Assembly: GCF_910594005.1 (NCBI RefSeq)
Contig: NC_057819.1
Span: forward strand, 125,089,669 to 125,153,668
Length of the DNA stretch: 64,000 nucleotides
Direction of reading: 5' to 3'
Origin: Cervus elaphus
Lineage: Eukaryota > Chordata > Mammalia > Artiodactyla > Cervidae
Each line of letters begins with the position of its first letter. Position 1 is the stretch's first letter. Below are positions 1-11,119 of this stretch, in pieces. Below the pieces are notes generated by a model, which made no database searches, was not told where the DNA came from, and saw only the letters and a list, made by a program, of their open reading frames with translations. A program made the translations under genes and the position numbers.

Positions 1-262
1 TCTTCCCTGCTCCCTGCTGCTGGCCAGATGGGTGTGAGATGTGATGGTAGGAACTACAGCAGCCTTCTGGTACTGTAAGACAGAAGGCATATGGAGAGGG
101 CCCAGAGCAACCAGAGAGAAGGGGCCTGACTTCCCCGATGGCACACACCACAGTATAGCCCTGGTAATGCTGGTGTTTGGATTCCTATGTAAGGAAAATA
201 AACTTCTGTCTGATTTAAGCAATACTATTTTGGTATTTTTTATAGTAGCTGAATCTAACTAC
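1..262 (+). repeat. MaLR (MLT1-like) LTR remnant, 3' part
   Basis: The last 90 bases contain an AATAAA followed by TTCTGTCTGATTTAAGC and an ending close to TAGTAGCTGAATCTAACTAC. This is the usual 3' end of ERVL-MaLR LTRs. The copy is cut by the window edge and diverged, with no coding capacity. Confidence 0.55.
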
Positions 263-1299
263 AACAGAGGGAGAACACAGGAATTTATTTATTTTTTAGA
301 ACACAGGAATTTAGAAAAATTTCTCAAAATAATAGCCTGCCTTACAAGGCTGTCACCATTTTTTGCAAGACCTTGTTAGCTTATTCTTTCTGCGTTCCTT
401 CTGCAGTAAATCCCAGTTTCCCTTCATTCAGAGAGCTGCCTCAGACCAGCTGGGGTGAGAGCAAAAATCACATTAAAGACTCCAGAACTATAGCTCTGTG
501 TGGTCAGGGCTCCCAGGGTGGCTATTCTCTTGTTCTCTGTACATCCACTGCTTGACCAGTCCCTATTTCACCTACGTCCTACTCAACTGACTGACCTTTC
601 TACATATTTTCCCCTCCTGCCTGAGCTAGATTGTTCTAGACCAGATAGCTTATCTAAGGGACAGTGAGGCGCATGCCCCTCTGCTGGTTTCCCCGGTAAC
701 TAAAGAGTCCATCAATGTCAAATCCCTATGACTGGGAAACTCCTCCTCCCCTCGCCCCCCGACCCCCGCCCCCCGCCCTGGGAAGTGAAGATGCTTCCAT
801 GTCCTGCCTGCCATCAGCTGCACACGAAACATGGGGTGTGCTCGAATACCTTCCTTCCAACGTGGAAGCTCCTCTATCCATTAAACCCCTCATGTGTCTG
901 TCGCTGACTCTGGGTTCTTTTTCTGGTCTTGAAGCTAGGCCTGCCCAGGGTTTGCAGGCCTGTGTGGTGCAGCCCAGGACTTTCACTCCCTTTTACAGAG
1001 TTCTCCCAGCTGCTCAGCAAAGGCCAAGGAATGAAAGGATGCTGGGTCTGGCCTCACCTTTACACCCACCTGAGTCTGTGCCCCGGCACCTGCTTGAATG
1101 TCCTGCACGATGAATATCAAGCCCCTCCTAGTTGATACCTGCCTGTGCGCCTCACAGATGCCTATCTGTGAACACACACTCCGCAACAATCATGGCAAAC
1201 CTGGGGCGCCTGCCTTTGCTGGGTCCCTGTATTATTATACTCACACAACGGTTATGTTCATTTTCTCTTTATAAAAATTTAAAGGCCTGCAGATAAAAT
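263..1299. other. Intergenic sequence, no gene recognised
   Basis: No exon, RNA gene or repeat that I can name. The only compositional feature is a C-run cluster at 748-778 (several runs of 4-6 C), which is G-rich on the minus strand. Short open frames here have no recognisable domain. Confidence 0.5.
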
Positions 1300-1552
1300 T
1301 AATGTTCCCTTTAATCCACCTCCCTCTTGATTTCCTCCTCCCCTGTCCTACTGAGACCCGTTAACATTCCCCCCAGTTCTATCAGTTTGACTTGTACCCT
1401 TTCAGATGTCTTAAAATACCTTTACACAGCTATATGTATCTGGAACTATATAACATTGTTTGCATTTTATAAAAATGGTATCACTCACACACATTATTCT
1501 GCATCTTGCTTTTTTCACTCAGCAATATTTTTTAAATGAAGCCACGTTGAAA

Positions 1553-1722
1553 GGACTTTCCTGGTGGTCCAGTGGCTAAGACTTTATGCTCCCGCTGCAG
1601 GGAGCCTGAGTTGGAACCCTGGTCAGGGAACTAGATCCTGCAGACCCCAATGAAGATTGAGGATCCCACGTGCCACAACTAAGACCCAGCACAGCCAAAT
1701 AAATAAATAAAATTTTAAAGCC
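1553..1722 (+). repeat. CHR-type tRNA-derived SINE
   Basis: It starts with GGACTTTCCTGGTGGTCCAG, carries a tRNA-like B box (GTTGGAACCCTGG) and ends in an AAATAAATAAATAAA tail. This is typical of the cetartiodactyl CHR family. Confidence 0.8.
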
Positions 1723-1809
1723 ACTTCCTTTTAAATAACTCTAATTTGTTTTGACTGTTATTACTATGTTATCATTCTGACACATCAGTTTACTTACCTA
1801 TCTACCCAT

Positions 1810-2028
1810 GAAAGTGAAAGTGAAAGTGAAGTTGCTCAGTCGTGTCCGACTCTTTGAGACCCCGTGGACTGTAGCCTACCAGACTCCTCCATCCGTGGGA
1901 TTCTCCAGGCAGGAATACTGGAGTGGGTTACCATTTCCTTCTCCAGGAGATCTTCCCAACCCAGGGATCGAAGCCGGGTCTCCCGCATTGCAGGCAGACG
2001 CTTTACCGTCTGAGCCACCAGGGAAGCT
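1810..2028 (-). repeat. Bov-tA SINE with perfect 13-bp target-site duplication
   Basis: The antisense copy contains GCTCAGTCGTGTCCGACTC and ends AGCCACCAGGGAAGC. It is bounded by CCTATCTACCCAT at 1797-1809 and again at 2029-2041. The perfect duplication implies a relatively recent, L1-type endonuclease insertion. Confidence 0.93.
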
Positions 2029-2399
2029 CCTATCTACCCATAGGTGGACATGTAAATGGTAAACATTTGCTTGCTATTATTTTTTAAATGTTAAAATAAA
2101 CATCTTTGTATAGACTGTTTTGGTCATACTAACGTTTCTTCCTTTTTCAGATAAAACAGGATTAGAGTTGCTAAGAGTAATAGCACACACGTTTTCAGTT
2201 TTAAGTCACTAACAAACCACCAGCCGACATCCTCCGCAGCATGGGGTAAATACAGGTTACTCTGAAGCCTCTCAAATACTGATATTATCGAACTTGAAGA
2301 TTTTTACTCCCCTGGTGGGTGCCCATAGGGGTCTGGCTGTTGTGTTAAATTGAAGTTGCAGTTTTTCGTGTTGGTCAGCCATTTGGAAATGAGTTTTCT

Positions 2400-3500
2400 T
2401 CCGAGTCAATCCTGTTGGGGGGGCTTTGCCCATTTCTACTGTGTTGTCTTTTCTTCCTGATGTAAGAGTCACATATATGCTAAATACTAATATTTTGCCT
2501 CTTATATACATAAATGGAGAAAATGTATGTCTGTTTATTTTTACTATAGGTCTGTTAGATTCCTGTATGGTCAAGTTTACTACTACTGTCTTCTGTGGCT
2601 TTGCTGTTTCTCTCTTGTTTCGGAGGGCTGTCCTGACTTTAAGGTCATGAAGATGCTTTCCTGCATTTTTAGTTAATAGTTGTCGGGTTTAGTTCTTTGC
2701 TGTTTTGTCTACAACTTTCAGATGCCTTTTGAGGATAGGCCTTTAATATTTCATCTTCCTGTCTGGTTATTGCCTATATAGATTTTCCTCTTTCTTCCTG
2801 GGCCAATTCTACCACAATGAGTATTTTCTTATAAAAGTATGCACTTCATTGAGGTTTTCCAAATGTAGGACAGTAAGCCATTTCTAATCATATTTTTAGA
2901 ATCTCTTGATTATGCTCTCTCTTCAATTCCAATGTTGCTTATTTGTGTCTTCTTCCTTTTTGTCTTGATGCAATTTTTTTTTTCTGAAGGGCTGTCTATT
3001 TTATTAGTCCTTTCAAAACATAAACTCTTCATTTTGTTCTAGTTTTTGTTTGTTTTATATTTCACTCATCTCTGCTTTTATTTTCTTTCCTGTTATTTTC
3101 TTTGGATTTATTTTGTTGTTCTTTTTCTGGTTTCAAAAGTAGACTGTGCAGTTCACTTATTTTTAAATCTTTCTTGTTTTTCTGTGAATGCAGTTGAGGG
3201 AATACATTTCCCTCTGAGAATGACTCTCACTGTCTCCCAGTTTTTGATAGCAGCAACTTTCACTTCCAGTAAGTTCTAGATGCCTTGTCATTTATGTTAG
3301 TGCCCCCACTAACTCATCCAAAACAATCCTTAATTTTGCTGCGGTAGAATTAATCAGCCTTTTCTGTTATGATTAGTACTTTTGTGTCTTTTTCAAACTG
3401 TATTTCACTACCCTAAACTGATGAGAATATGGAACACTGCACCCTCTGTTACTTTCTAGAAGTTTTATTTTCTTGCCCTCCCCTTTCAGATCTACAGGCC
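2400..3500 (-). repeat. L1 LINE ORF2 remnant (antisense)
   Basis: AT-rich sequence resembling the reverse complement of L1 ORF2, for example TTGTGTCTTCTTCC near 2943, CTGTCTATTTTATTAGTCC near 2992 and CATTTCCCTCTGAGAATG near 3206. Frames are broken. The 270 bases before it (2131-2399) hold nothing I can name. Confidence 0.6.
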
Positions 3501-3645
3501 ATCTGGAATTATTTTTGTTTATAATGTGAGGGAGGAAGTCACACTTTATTTTATTTCATTTTTTAATTGAAGTATAGTTGATGTACAGTGTTATGTTAGT
3601 TTCAGGTATACAGCAAAGTGATTCAGTTTTATTTATATATACACA

Positions 3646-3860
3646 CTTCCCTGGCGGTTCAGATGGTAAAGAATCTGCCTGCAATGCTAGAGACCCAGAT
3701 TCTTTCGCATTCATGGGTCAGGAAGGTCCCCTGAAGGAGGGCATAGCAACCCACTCCAGTATTCTTGCCTGGAGAATTTCACGGACAGCGGAGGCTGGTG
3801 GGCTATAGTCCACGGGCTCACAAAGAGTAGGACACAACTGAGCGACTAACATTTTCAATT
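3646..3860 (+). repeat. Bov-tA SINE, first of a tandem pair
   Basis: The head is CTTCCCTGGCGGTTCAGATG and the body carries CAACCCACTCCAGTATTC and AGGACACAACTGAGCGACTA. It sits directly before a second copy in the same orientation, both inside an antisense L1. Confidence 0.9.
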
Positions 3861-3866
3861 TGCCAA

Positions 3867-4080
3867 GGGCTTCCAAGGTAGCTCAAACTGTTATTAATCT
3901 GCCTGCAATGTGGGAGACCTCGGTTCCATCCCTGGGTCAGGAAGATTCCCTGAAGAAGGGTCTGGCTATCCACTCCAATATTCTTGCTTGGAGAATTCCA
4001 TGGACAGAGGAGCCTGGTGGGCTATAGTCCATGGGCTCACAAAGAGTAGGACACAACTGAGCAATTAACATTTTTAATTT
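3867..4080 (+). repeat. Bov-tA SINE, second of a tandem pair
   Basis: It has the same architecture as its left neighbour and starts GGCTTCCAAGGTAGCTC. Both copies share variants such as GGGCTATAGTCCA and GGGCTCACAAAGAGTAGG. This suggests local duplication, or two copies of one subfamily, rather than chance co-insertion. Confidence 0.9.
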
Positions 4081-4261
4081 TCATTTTATATGTATATAAA
4101 TATTCTTTTTGAGATTCTTTTCCATTATAGGTTATAACAAGATATTAAATATAGTTACCTGTGCTATACAGTAGGACATTGCTGTTTGTCTATTTTGTAC
4201 ATACATTTTTTTATCACACAGACCCTCAGTCATTCATGATTTTTGGAAAGACTGTCCTTTT

Positions 4262-4428
4262 TTAATTAAACAATTTATTTTTGTTTATTTATTTGGCTGT
4301 CCCAGGTCTCAGTTATGGCATGCAGGCTCTTAGTTGCCTGTGGGGTCTAGTTCCCTGACCCAGAATCAAACCCAAGCCCCCTGCATTGGGAATGTGGATT
4401 CTTAGCCACTGGACCACCAGGGAAGTCC
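4262..4428 (-). repeat. CHR-type SINE (antisense)
   Basis: It ends with TGGACCACCAGGGAAGTCC, the reverse complement of the CHR head. It opens with an A/T-rich tail complement (TTTATTTTTGTTTATTTATT). Confidence 0.8.
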
Positions 4429-4783
4429 CTGTGGTGTGACTTCTGAGCCTAGGTCTCAGGAGGTCTTTCTCAGTGTCACTTCTGTACAGATATAAACTCT
4501 ATTCTGTCCTTCCAGTCTTTTGTCTTTCCTTGCTGCTTACTGGATATTTTCTTCTGATTTAGCTTCTAATTCACGATTTTTCTCTGTATAACATGCTGTC
4601 ATATGCATCCACTGAATTCATTTCACTTGTTTTATTTTCCACTTCTGTATGGCTTTTTCTTTTTCTCATTAGTATCAAAGTCTTTGCCACAATTCTCAGT
4701 CTTGTCTTTTATCTCCTCAAATATAGCAAGCATAGATATTTTAATTTTTTATTGTGATAATTCCATGAATATTTCCCCCATAT
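4429..4783. other. AT-rich intergenic sequence, probably decayed LINE
   Basis: Long T-rich stretches resemble antisense L1, but no landmark is clear enough to place it. No gene is seen. Confidence 0.35.
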
Positions 4784-4994
4784 TGTTGTTGTTTAGCCAC
4801 TAAGTCATGTCCAACTCTTTTGCAACTCCATGTACTGTAGCCTGCCAGGCTCCTCTGTCCAGGGGATTTCTCAGGCAAGAATACTGGAGTGGGTTGCACT
4901 TTCCTTCTTCAGGGGATCTTCCTGACCCAAGAATCAAAACCATGTCTCCTACTTGGCAGGTGGATTCTTCACCACTGAACCACCTGGGAAGCCC
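4784..4994 (-). repeat. Bov-tA SINE (antisense)
   Basis: Contains TTTAGCCACTAAGTCATGTCC and GAATACTGGAGTGGGTTGC, and ends ACCACCTGGGAAGCCC. CCCATAT occurs just outside both ends, a possible short target duplication. Confidence 0.9.
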
Positions 4995-5620
4995 TTTATC
5001 CCATATGGTAAGAATTTAATATGTACTTATTGGGTATTTTTCATAGGTAGGCTGTCAAACTGAATGGACAACTTAGTGAACATCTCTATTGAACAGTTGG
5101 ATCTCAATCTTTATGCAGGGATGTTTTCAAAGTATCTAGAGTGTGTGGAATTCTAATCTTACTTGTGAAACCCTCTAAGGTGGAAATTTCTTGTCCTGCC
5201 TGGTCATCTATCTAAGGATAAAAGGACTCTGCTCTCTTCTTCCCTAGGAGGAGCTGGTTACCAGAGCCAGTTGAGGTAGGGGCATTTGAGGTCACTATGC
5301 CTTTCCAGTCCTTACTCCAGCTGTGTAGGGACTTCAGAGAGAAAGGCATGGTCTTCAATTAACTGTTCCTTCTGGAATGCTTCCCTTGGCACCTGAGTCA
5401 GTCTCCTGTGTTTGCATGATCTCATCCATCAGTTGATTCCAAAATGCTTGTTCAATGATGCTCTTGGAAGAACTAAACCTGACACTCCCATCCCACCTCT
5501 CTGGACCCTGGACCCTAGCCCCAGGCTAACTCAAGCCTGGGGTAATGTGCGTTTCCGCAGCTCAAAAGAGAAAGGCAAGGTATTCTGGTATGTGCATTAT
5601 TTATTTGTTTTTATGACTAT
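4995..5620. other. Intergenic sequence, nothing recognised
   Basis: Unassigned sequence between a Bov-tA and a long L1. There is no exon-like conservation that I can recognise and no RNA gene. Confidence 0.4.
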
Positions 5621-6284
5621 ATTGAAAATGTAATTTATATACCATTCAATTCACCCATTTAAAGTGTGCAATTCAAGTGTTTTTTGTATAGTCATAGAGT
5701 TGTGCAGCCACAATTACTATCAATGTTAGAACATTTTCATCACTCCAGAAAGAAATGTCATACTTGTCAGCAGTCATTCCCCATCTCCCCCAGCCCCAGC
5801 CCCTGGAAACCTCTAACCTACTTTCTGTCTCTATGGACTTGCCTATTCTGGGAATTTCACATAAGTGGGCTCATACAATATGTAATCTTTCATGACTAGC
5901 TTCTTTCACTCAGCATAATGTTTTTAAGGTTCATCTATGTTGTAGCCATATCAGTGCTTCATTTTTTATGACTGAGTAATGTTCCATTGTATGGATATGC
6001 CACATTTTATTTATCCTTTCATCCGCTGATGAACATTTGGGTTGTTTCCACTTTTTTACTACAAGTAATACTGCTAAGAACATCCACCCACTTTTTGTGT
6101 GTAGATATATATTTTCATTTCTTTCGGGGAACTACTGGGTTATCTGTAACTCTATGTTTGAGGAAGCACCAGACCATTTTCCAAAGCAGCTGCACCATTT
6201 TACATTCCCTCTGATGTACAAGAGTCACAGTTTCTCTATATTCTTGCCAACTTTTATCATTTTGATTGCAACCATCCTACTGGT

Positions 6285-6753
6285 GAGAGACATCACTTTG
6301 CCAACAAAGATCCATATAGTCAAAGCTATGGTTTTTCCAGTTGTCATGTACAGATGTGAGAGCTGGACCATAAAAAAGGCTGAGCACCAAAGAATTGATT
6401 TTTCAAATTGTGGTGAAGACTCTAGAGAGTCCCTTGGACACCAAAGAGATCAAACCAGTCAGTCCTAAAGGAAATCAACCCTGAATATTCATTGGAAGGA
6501 CTGACACTGAAGCTGATTCGAAGAGCCACCTGATGCAAAGAGTCAACTCACTGGAAAAGACCCTGATGCTGGGAAAGATTGAGGGCAGGAGGAGAAGGGG
6601 GGCAACAGAGAATAAAATGGTTGGATGACATAACTGACTTAATGGACATGAGTCTGAGCAAACTTCAGGAGACAGTAAAGGACGGTTTAAGCCTGGCATG
6701 CTGCAGTTCATGGTGTCACAAAGAGTCAGACGTGACTTAGTGACTGAATAACA
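6285..6753 (+). repeat. BovB (RTE) LINE, 5'-truncated 3' end
   Basis: The relic frame includes KAMVFPVVMYRCESWTIKKA, followed by the BovB tail (CCTGAATATTCATTGGAAGG and CCCTGATGCTGGGAAAG). It is inserted in L1. ATCCTACTGGT before it and ATCCTGTTGGT after it look like a decayed target duplication. It has lost coding capacity. Confidence 0.9.
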
Positions 6754-7046
6754 ATCCTGTTGGTTGTGAGGTTGTAACTCACTGTGGTTTCGACTTGCAT
6801 TTTCCTGGTAATTAATGATGCTGAGCATCTTTTCGTGTGCTTACTGGTCATTTGTTTATCTTCTTTAGAGAAATGTTTATTGAGACCTTTTGCCCATTTT
6901 TAACTGGTCTTTTTATTACTGGGTTGCGAGAGTCCTTTATATATTCTAAATATAAGTTCCTCATGAGATACACAGTTTCCAAATATTTCCTTCCATTTTG
7001 TGTTGTTTTTTCACTTTCTTAACAGTGTCCTTTTATGCACAAAATT

Positions 7047-7182
7047 TTATTTTTTTTCATTTTGTATTATTTTATTTGGCAGCACGGCATGTAAGATCCT
7101 AGTTCATTAACCAGGGGTTGAACCCACGCCCCCTGAAGTGGAAGCACAGAGTCTTAACCACTGGACCACCAGGGAAGTCCCT
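7047..7182 (-). repeat. CHR-type SINE (antisense) inside L1
   Basis: Ends CTGGACCACCAGGGAAGTCC and contains the B-box complement GGTTGAACCCACGCC. L1 sequence continues on both sides. Confidence 0.8.
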
Positions 7183-7490
7183 AATTCATAGAATTTTAAA
7201 TTTCGATGATATCCAATTTATCTATTTTTCTTTGTGTTACTTGTGTTTTTGGTGTCATAGGTAGGAAATTATTGCCTAATACAGGTCATGATGATTAACA
7301 CCTAGGTTTGTTTTTTTTCTCTAAGAATCTCATACTTTTAGTTCTTATATTTAGGTCACTGATCCATTTTGAGTTAATCTTTGTATATTGTATGAGGTTG
7401 ACAGACAACTCTACTGTTTTGCATATGGAGGTATCTTGTTTTATTATTTTCTGTAACCTGCTGCTTTTTTCATGATTTGGGCAAGAAAAA

Positions 7491-8685
7491 ATCATATTAT
7501 CCCAGTCTTATTACTATGGCCCAATAACCCTAACTTTCCATCATACCATTGTCTTCCCATAGTGAACTCCACTGAAAATTATCCTTGAGTGTGCACACAC
7601 ACGCACACTCTCTCTCTCTCTAAATCCCCATAGGATTGGGTGTGCCCTCCTCACTTCCCCCATCCCTGGCTACAAAGGCTCCTGAAAGCCCTAACACAAG
7701 CAGTTCTTTCCTTTGGCTGAGTCATCAGCTATTTCTAAGTCCTTTTGGGAAAACACTAATATTTGCATTGCAACTGAGTTTATCAGACCTTTTCCAGGGA
7801 AGGTTAGCCAGTTTCTCAGTAGCCAGAGTCAAGACGTGAGGAAAGGAGCCCCTGCAAGGTAGACTGCACGGGATGGGAGTCAGGCGAGGTCGGTAACTAG
7901 GTGCCACGCATGCTGCTCTTCTGAGAAGGTGGCATCCATGTCACACTGCAGTTAAAGTCCTAAAAGAGTCCTCTAGAAGCAAGTACCGTGTCTTGTTTGT
8001 CACCACGCCCCAGCACTTGGCACCTGGGCTAGCACAGAGCAGGAGCAGGAGATATATCTGGAGAGAGAACAAGCAGAGTGGGAATGCCAGCAGGAATGGG
8101 CTGGAAGATAGGGTATGGAAGAGCTTAAAGAGTGAGGGACAGTGAAAGGGGATCGGGTGGGCTCCAGAGCAAAGCCTGCCTCCTCTCCCATATCAGCGTG
8201 GCCGGCCGTGGAACAGGCATTACACGCTCCACGCAACTGTCCCTAGAGAGAGGGCGGGCAGTGGGCACCTGCCTCAAGCTGACTTGTTCTTTCCACTTGC
8301 ACCTTTGGGAAATGCGCTCAGCCCCTGCTCCCAGCTGCATCCTCTGTCCAGTGGCCTCAGCTGTGTGGAGGTGGGGCCCGCTCTTTGTCCTGCAGGGAGC
8401 AAGATTGCAGTGTCCGCCTGCTCCGGTCTGGCCCCAGCCCAAGGCTGAGTACGGCCACACAGGCCAGCTCCAGAACCAGGCAGAGGGAGGACAGCAGCTG
8501 TTTGCCAGCCTGCTGGCACCAGCGGGACCAAGGCAGCTTCAGCACTGCCTGCTGGCAGTCTGATAAGGGCACTGGCCGCTAACCCAGTTGGCAAGCAGTG
8601 GAGAGAGAAGAAGAAACGTCTGCTCTTCACTGCTCAGGCGTAAAAGGCGCTGTCAGTGGGTGTATTCAAGCCTGCAAGCAGCTGC
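7491..8685. other. Intergenic sequence; short CA/CT simple repeat
   Basis: A CACACACACG/CTCTCTCTCTC tract lies at about 7591-7621. The rest is unassigned, and overlapping open frames near 8.1-8.6 kb on both strands have no recognisable domain. Confidence 0.45.
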
Positions 8686-8689
8686 AGTA

Positions 8690-9085
8690 GGTTGCATTGC
8701 GTCCTTCCAAAAGATGGATCCAGGTCCTGACCCCCAATACCTGTGAGCGTGACCTTATTGGAAATAGGATCTTTGCCGATGTAATCAAGGCAAGGATCTC
8801 AAGAAGAAGGAGATGGTCCTGGATTTAGGCTGGGCCCTAATTCCAACAACTGGGAGAGAAGGGAGGGGGAGATTGAAGAGATCCGGGAAAGAAGGCCATG
8901 TGAAGACAGAGGTAGGCAGGAACTGGAGCAAGGTGGCCACAAACCAAGGAACACCTGGGGCCACTGGAAGCCGGAAAAAGCAAGGAAAGCAGCTTCCCTA
9001 CCGGCTGTCCAATGGGGCCTCGTCCAGCTGTGAAATGCGTTCATGTGAGAAATGAGGCAGTTCATGGCCCAGCCTATGGCCACTG
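8690..9085 (+). repeat. MaLR (MLT1-type) LTR
   Basis: Contains GGTCCTGACCCCCAATACCT, GTGACCTTATTGGAAATAGG, TTTGCCGATGTAATCAAGG and AAGGCCATGTGAAGAC in the order expected for an MLT1/MST-type LTR. It is diverged and has no internal retroviral genes. Confidence 0.75.
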
Positions 9086-9191
9086 GCTACTCATGTTCCC
9101 ACGTTCCAAGCTAAAGGCTCCCAGGCCACCAATGGACAGTAGGCGGGGTTCCAGCGGGGGAAGAGAGAGGATAGAAAAGAGGAGGACTTGG

Positions 9192-9415
9192 GACTTCCTT
9201 CATGGTCCAATGGTTAAGAATCTGCCTTATAATTCAGGGGATGTCAGTTCCATCCCTGGTCAGGGAACTGGGACCCCACATCTTGCAGAGCAACTAGGCC
9301 AGTGCTACAACTAGAGAGTCTGTACGCCGCAACACAGGATCCCATGTGTCCAGCTAAGAGCTGATGCAGCCAAATAACTAATTTTTTGTTTCAAAAAGAA
9401 AGAAAGAAAGAAAGG
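9192..9415 (+). repeat. CHR-type SINE with AAAG-rich tail and 12-bp target duplication
   Basis: Head GACTTCCTTCATGGTCCAAT and an internal CCATCCCTGGTCAGGGAACT. The tail has expanded into an AAAG microsatellite. AGGAGGACTTGG (9180-9191) and AGGAGGATTTGG (9416-9427) flank it. Confidence 0.85.
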
Positions 9416-9427
9416 AGGAGGATTTGG

Positions 9428-10035
9428 CTCAAGGACCAAAAACTACGCGGGTGTGATGCTGAAACACACAATTCCGAGTTTAATGTTTTCTGGAAGAGCA
9501 CCAAGGCAGCACAAAGCAGCAGGTGGGCACCCTGCTCACCAGCAGGAACAGAAACACAGTTTTCAAAGTCTGACCAGCAGAGGGAGGGATGTGGGGACCC
9601 CAGACCCCACAGCCAGGCCCGGCGAGGGCAGAGGGATCGGTCAAGATCGGGCATTACCAGCTCGTGAGCAGGAAGCCTCCTGTCAGGCCTAGGGCCCAAG
9701 CAGGCAGGGAGACCCCGGCCCTGGGGGTTGATGTAGGGAAGTGGGGGAGGGCTGCCTGGCCAAAGTCAGCCAAGAACTAGAGCACCGATCCAGGCAGCGC
9801 CCCCACACCCTGCTCAGAGCTCTGACACCGGCAGTGGGGATATGCCCTCTTTCAGAAGCTAAGCTGTGCAGGGGCTCCGGAGACAGGCAGGGGGAACCTT
9901 CCAGTCCCTTCCAGCTCTCCCCTGCTCTGGGGCCCAGGAAAGCCCCCTGTTGCATGGTATTGGGCTGATGGTCAAAGAGGTCCCAGGGGAGGGTCCTGGT
10001 TGGCTGACTGCTGAACCCTCTGGGGTGCAGGACTC
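9428..10035. other. Intergenic sequence downstream of C1QTNF1
   Basis: Unassigned GC-moderate sequence beyond the C1QTNF1 poly(A) site. It contains no AATAAA on the minus strand that would extend the transcript obviously, and no named repeat. Confidence 0.45.
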
Positions 10036-11119
10036 TGAGATGGTGTATGAGCAGGTTTTATTGAAAATATTGTGCAATCATGACAGCTGCTACAAAATCA
10101 AAGGCCCCTGAGCCTTCCTTAGCTGACCCGTTGGAGAAGAGGGGCAGAAAGCCCATGCCAGGGTGACAGGCATGGAAGCCCTGCCCAGGATGCCAGGGTG
10201 GGGTGTGGTGGGGGGGGGGGCCGATGAACAGAGCCACGCAAGGAGGCATGGCTTGTCTGGGCTGTACTGAGCTTTGCTCCTCAGAGACCCACCTGCTACC
10301 AGGAGCCCACGGGTTCCACTGAGCAAACTGTCCCCCCAACCAGAGGCTGAAGCCGAGGACGTGGCTGTCCCTCTGAGGAGCTGACACTTGCTGCCCAGTT
10401 CGAACCCCCTCACCGTTGTGGCTCAGAAAGACCAGCTGAGCCCCTGGGCAAGGCCACAGGAATGTCCACGGGACGTGGACCTCAGTCCAGCTGTCCTCCA
10501 AGAAGGTTTGTATGTGGCCTAAAAGTACTAAGCCAGTGGTTTCCTCTTTAGTGGATACCCATTGGCATCCACTTTAGATCTTATCTTACCAGGAGCCTTC
10601 TGCCGCCTGAAGCGGAGACGGCCCTCCTGGGAGCCAGCGGGGCTGGCCGAAAGACAAAAGTAACAACTGCCTCCCTCTCTTTTCATGGCTTACTTTGCTC
10701 CTTTCACAACCTTTAGAACTGGCTTAATTATTCCCAGTAACGGGAGCAAGGGTGGCTTGCTCTGGGACACTCTGGTGCATCGTTGTCGTGGGGCACGTCT
10801 GGGGGGGTCTCACTCAAGGACGTGTACACAGAGGGGGACTCCCGCAGGCACACCCACCTGGTGATTGCACGTGCAGACACAGCAAGGCTTGGGACCACCC
10901 CGCCGACGTTGCTTCCCGCTCCTGTGAGGGGCGTCATGTCGAATGCCAAAGCAGGGGGGCGTGAGGGGCCTGGGAAACCCGGATGCAGGAGGGGCTGACC
11001 AGGAGTGGGTGAGGGAGGTTCCAGATGGGGGGGGGTGGGGGTGGGGAAGGTCCAGCGGAGCAGGGCGGGGCACGGGGAGAAGGGGAGGTGAGCCTGTGGC
11101 GACGGAGGCTGGCAGGTGG
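10036..11119 (-). other. C1QTNF1: C1QTNF1 3' untranslated region
   Basis: Inferred from the stop codon at 11120-11122 to just past the first minus-strand AATAAA at 10057-10062, giving about 1.08 kb. On the transcript the proximal part is C-rich (complement of the G-rich stretch 11015-11090). An 11-C run corresponds to the G-run at 10210-10220. The exact cleavage site is not visible. Confidence 0.75.
10057..10062 (-). terminator. C1QTNF1: C1QTNF1 polyadenylation signal AATAAA
   Basis: TTTATT on the plus strand reads AATAAA on the transcript, in the context TTTTCAATAAAACCTGC. It is the first canonical hexamer after the stop codon. Cleavage is expected 10-30 bases to its left. Confidence 0.75.

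Larger units (their letters stand above)
1300..2130 (-). repeat. Old L1-like LINE fragment (antisense), split by two SINEs
   Basis: The left part (to about 1545) and the right part (from about 2045) resemble the antisense of an L1 3' region, for example TTCTGCATCTTGC near 1498 and AATAAACATCTTTGTAT near 2095. A CHR-type SINE and a Bov-tA SINE lie between them. The copy is very diverged. Confidence 0.4.
3541..4235 (-). repeat. L1 3' end (antisense), interrupted by two Bov-tA SINEs
   Basis: TTTTTAATTGAAGTATAGTT at 3562 and GTTTCAGGTATACAGC at 3599 sit left of the SINEs. Right of them are TTCCATTATAGGTTATAAC and GTGCTATACAGTAGGACATT. Together they form the antisense of a common laurasiatherian L1 3' UTR. 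Confidence 0.75.
5621..7490 (-). repeat. L1 LINE 3' region (antisense) hosting BovB and CHR insertions
   Basis: Antisense L1 hallmarks run in order: ATGTTCCATTGTATGGATAT near 5981, GAACATTTGGGTTGTTTCCA near 6030, GCTGCACCATTTTACATTCC near 6190, GAGCATCTTTTCGTGTGC near 6825, ACCTTTTGCCCATTTTTAA near 6885 and TTTAGGTCACTGATCCA near 7350. A BovB (6285-6753) and a CHR SINE (7047-7182) are nested inside, with the L1 resuming after each. Confidence 0.85.
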
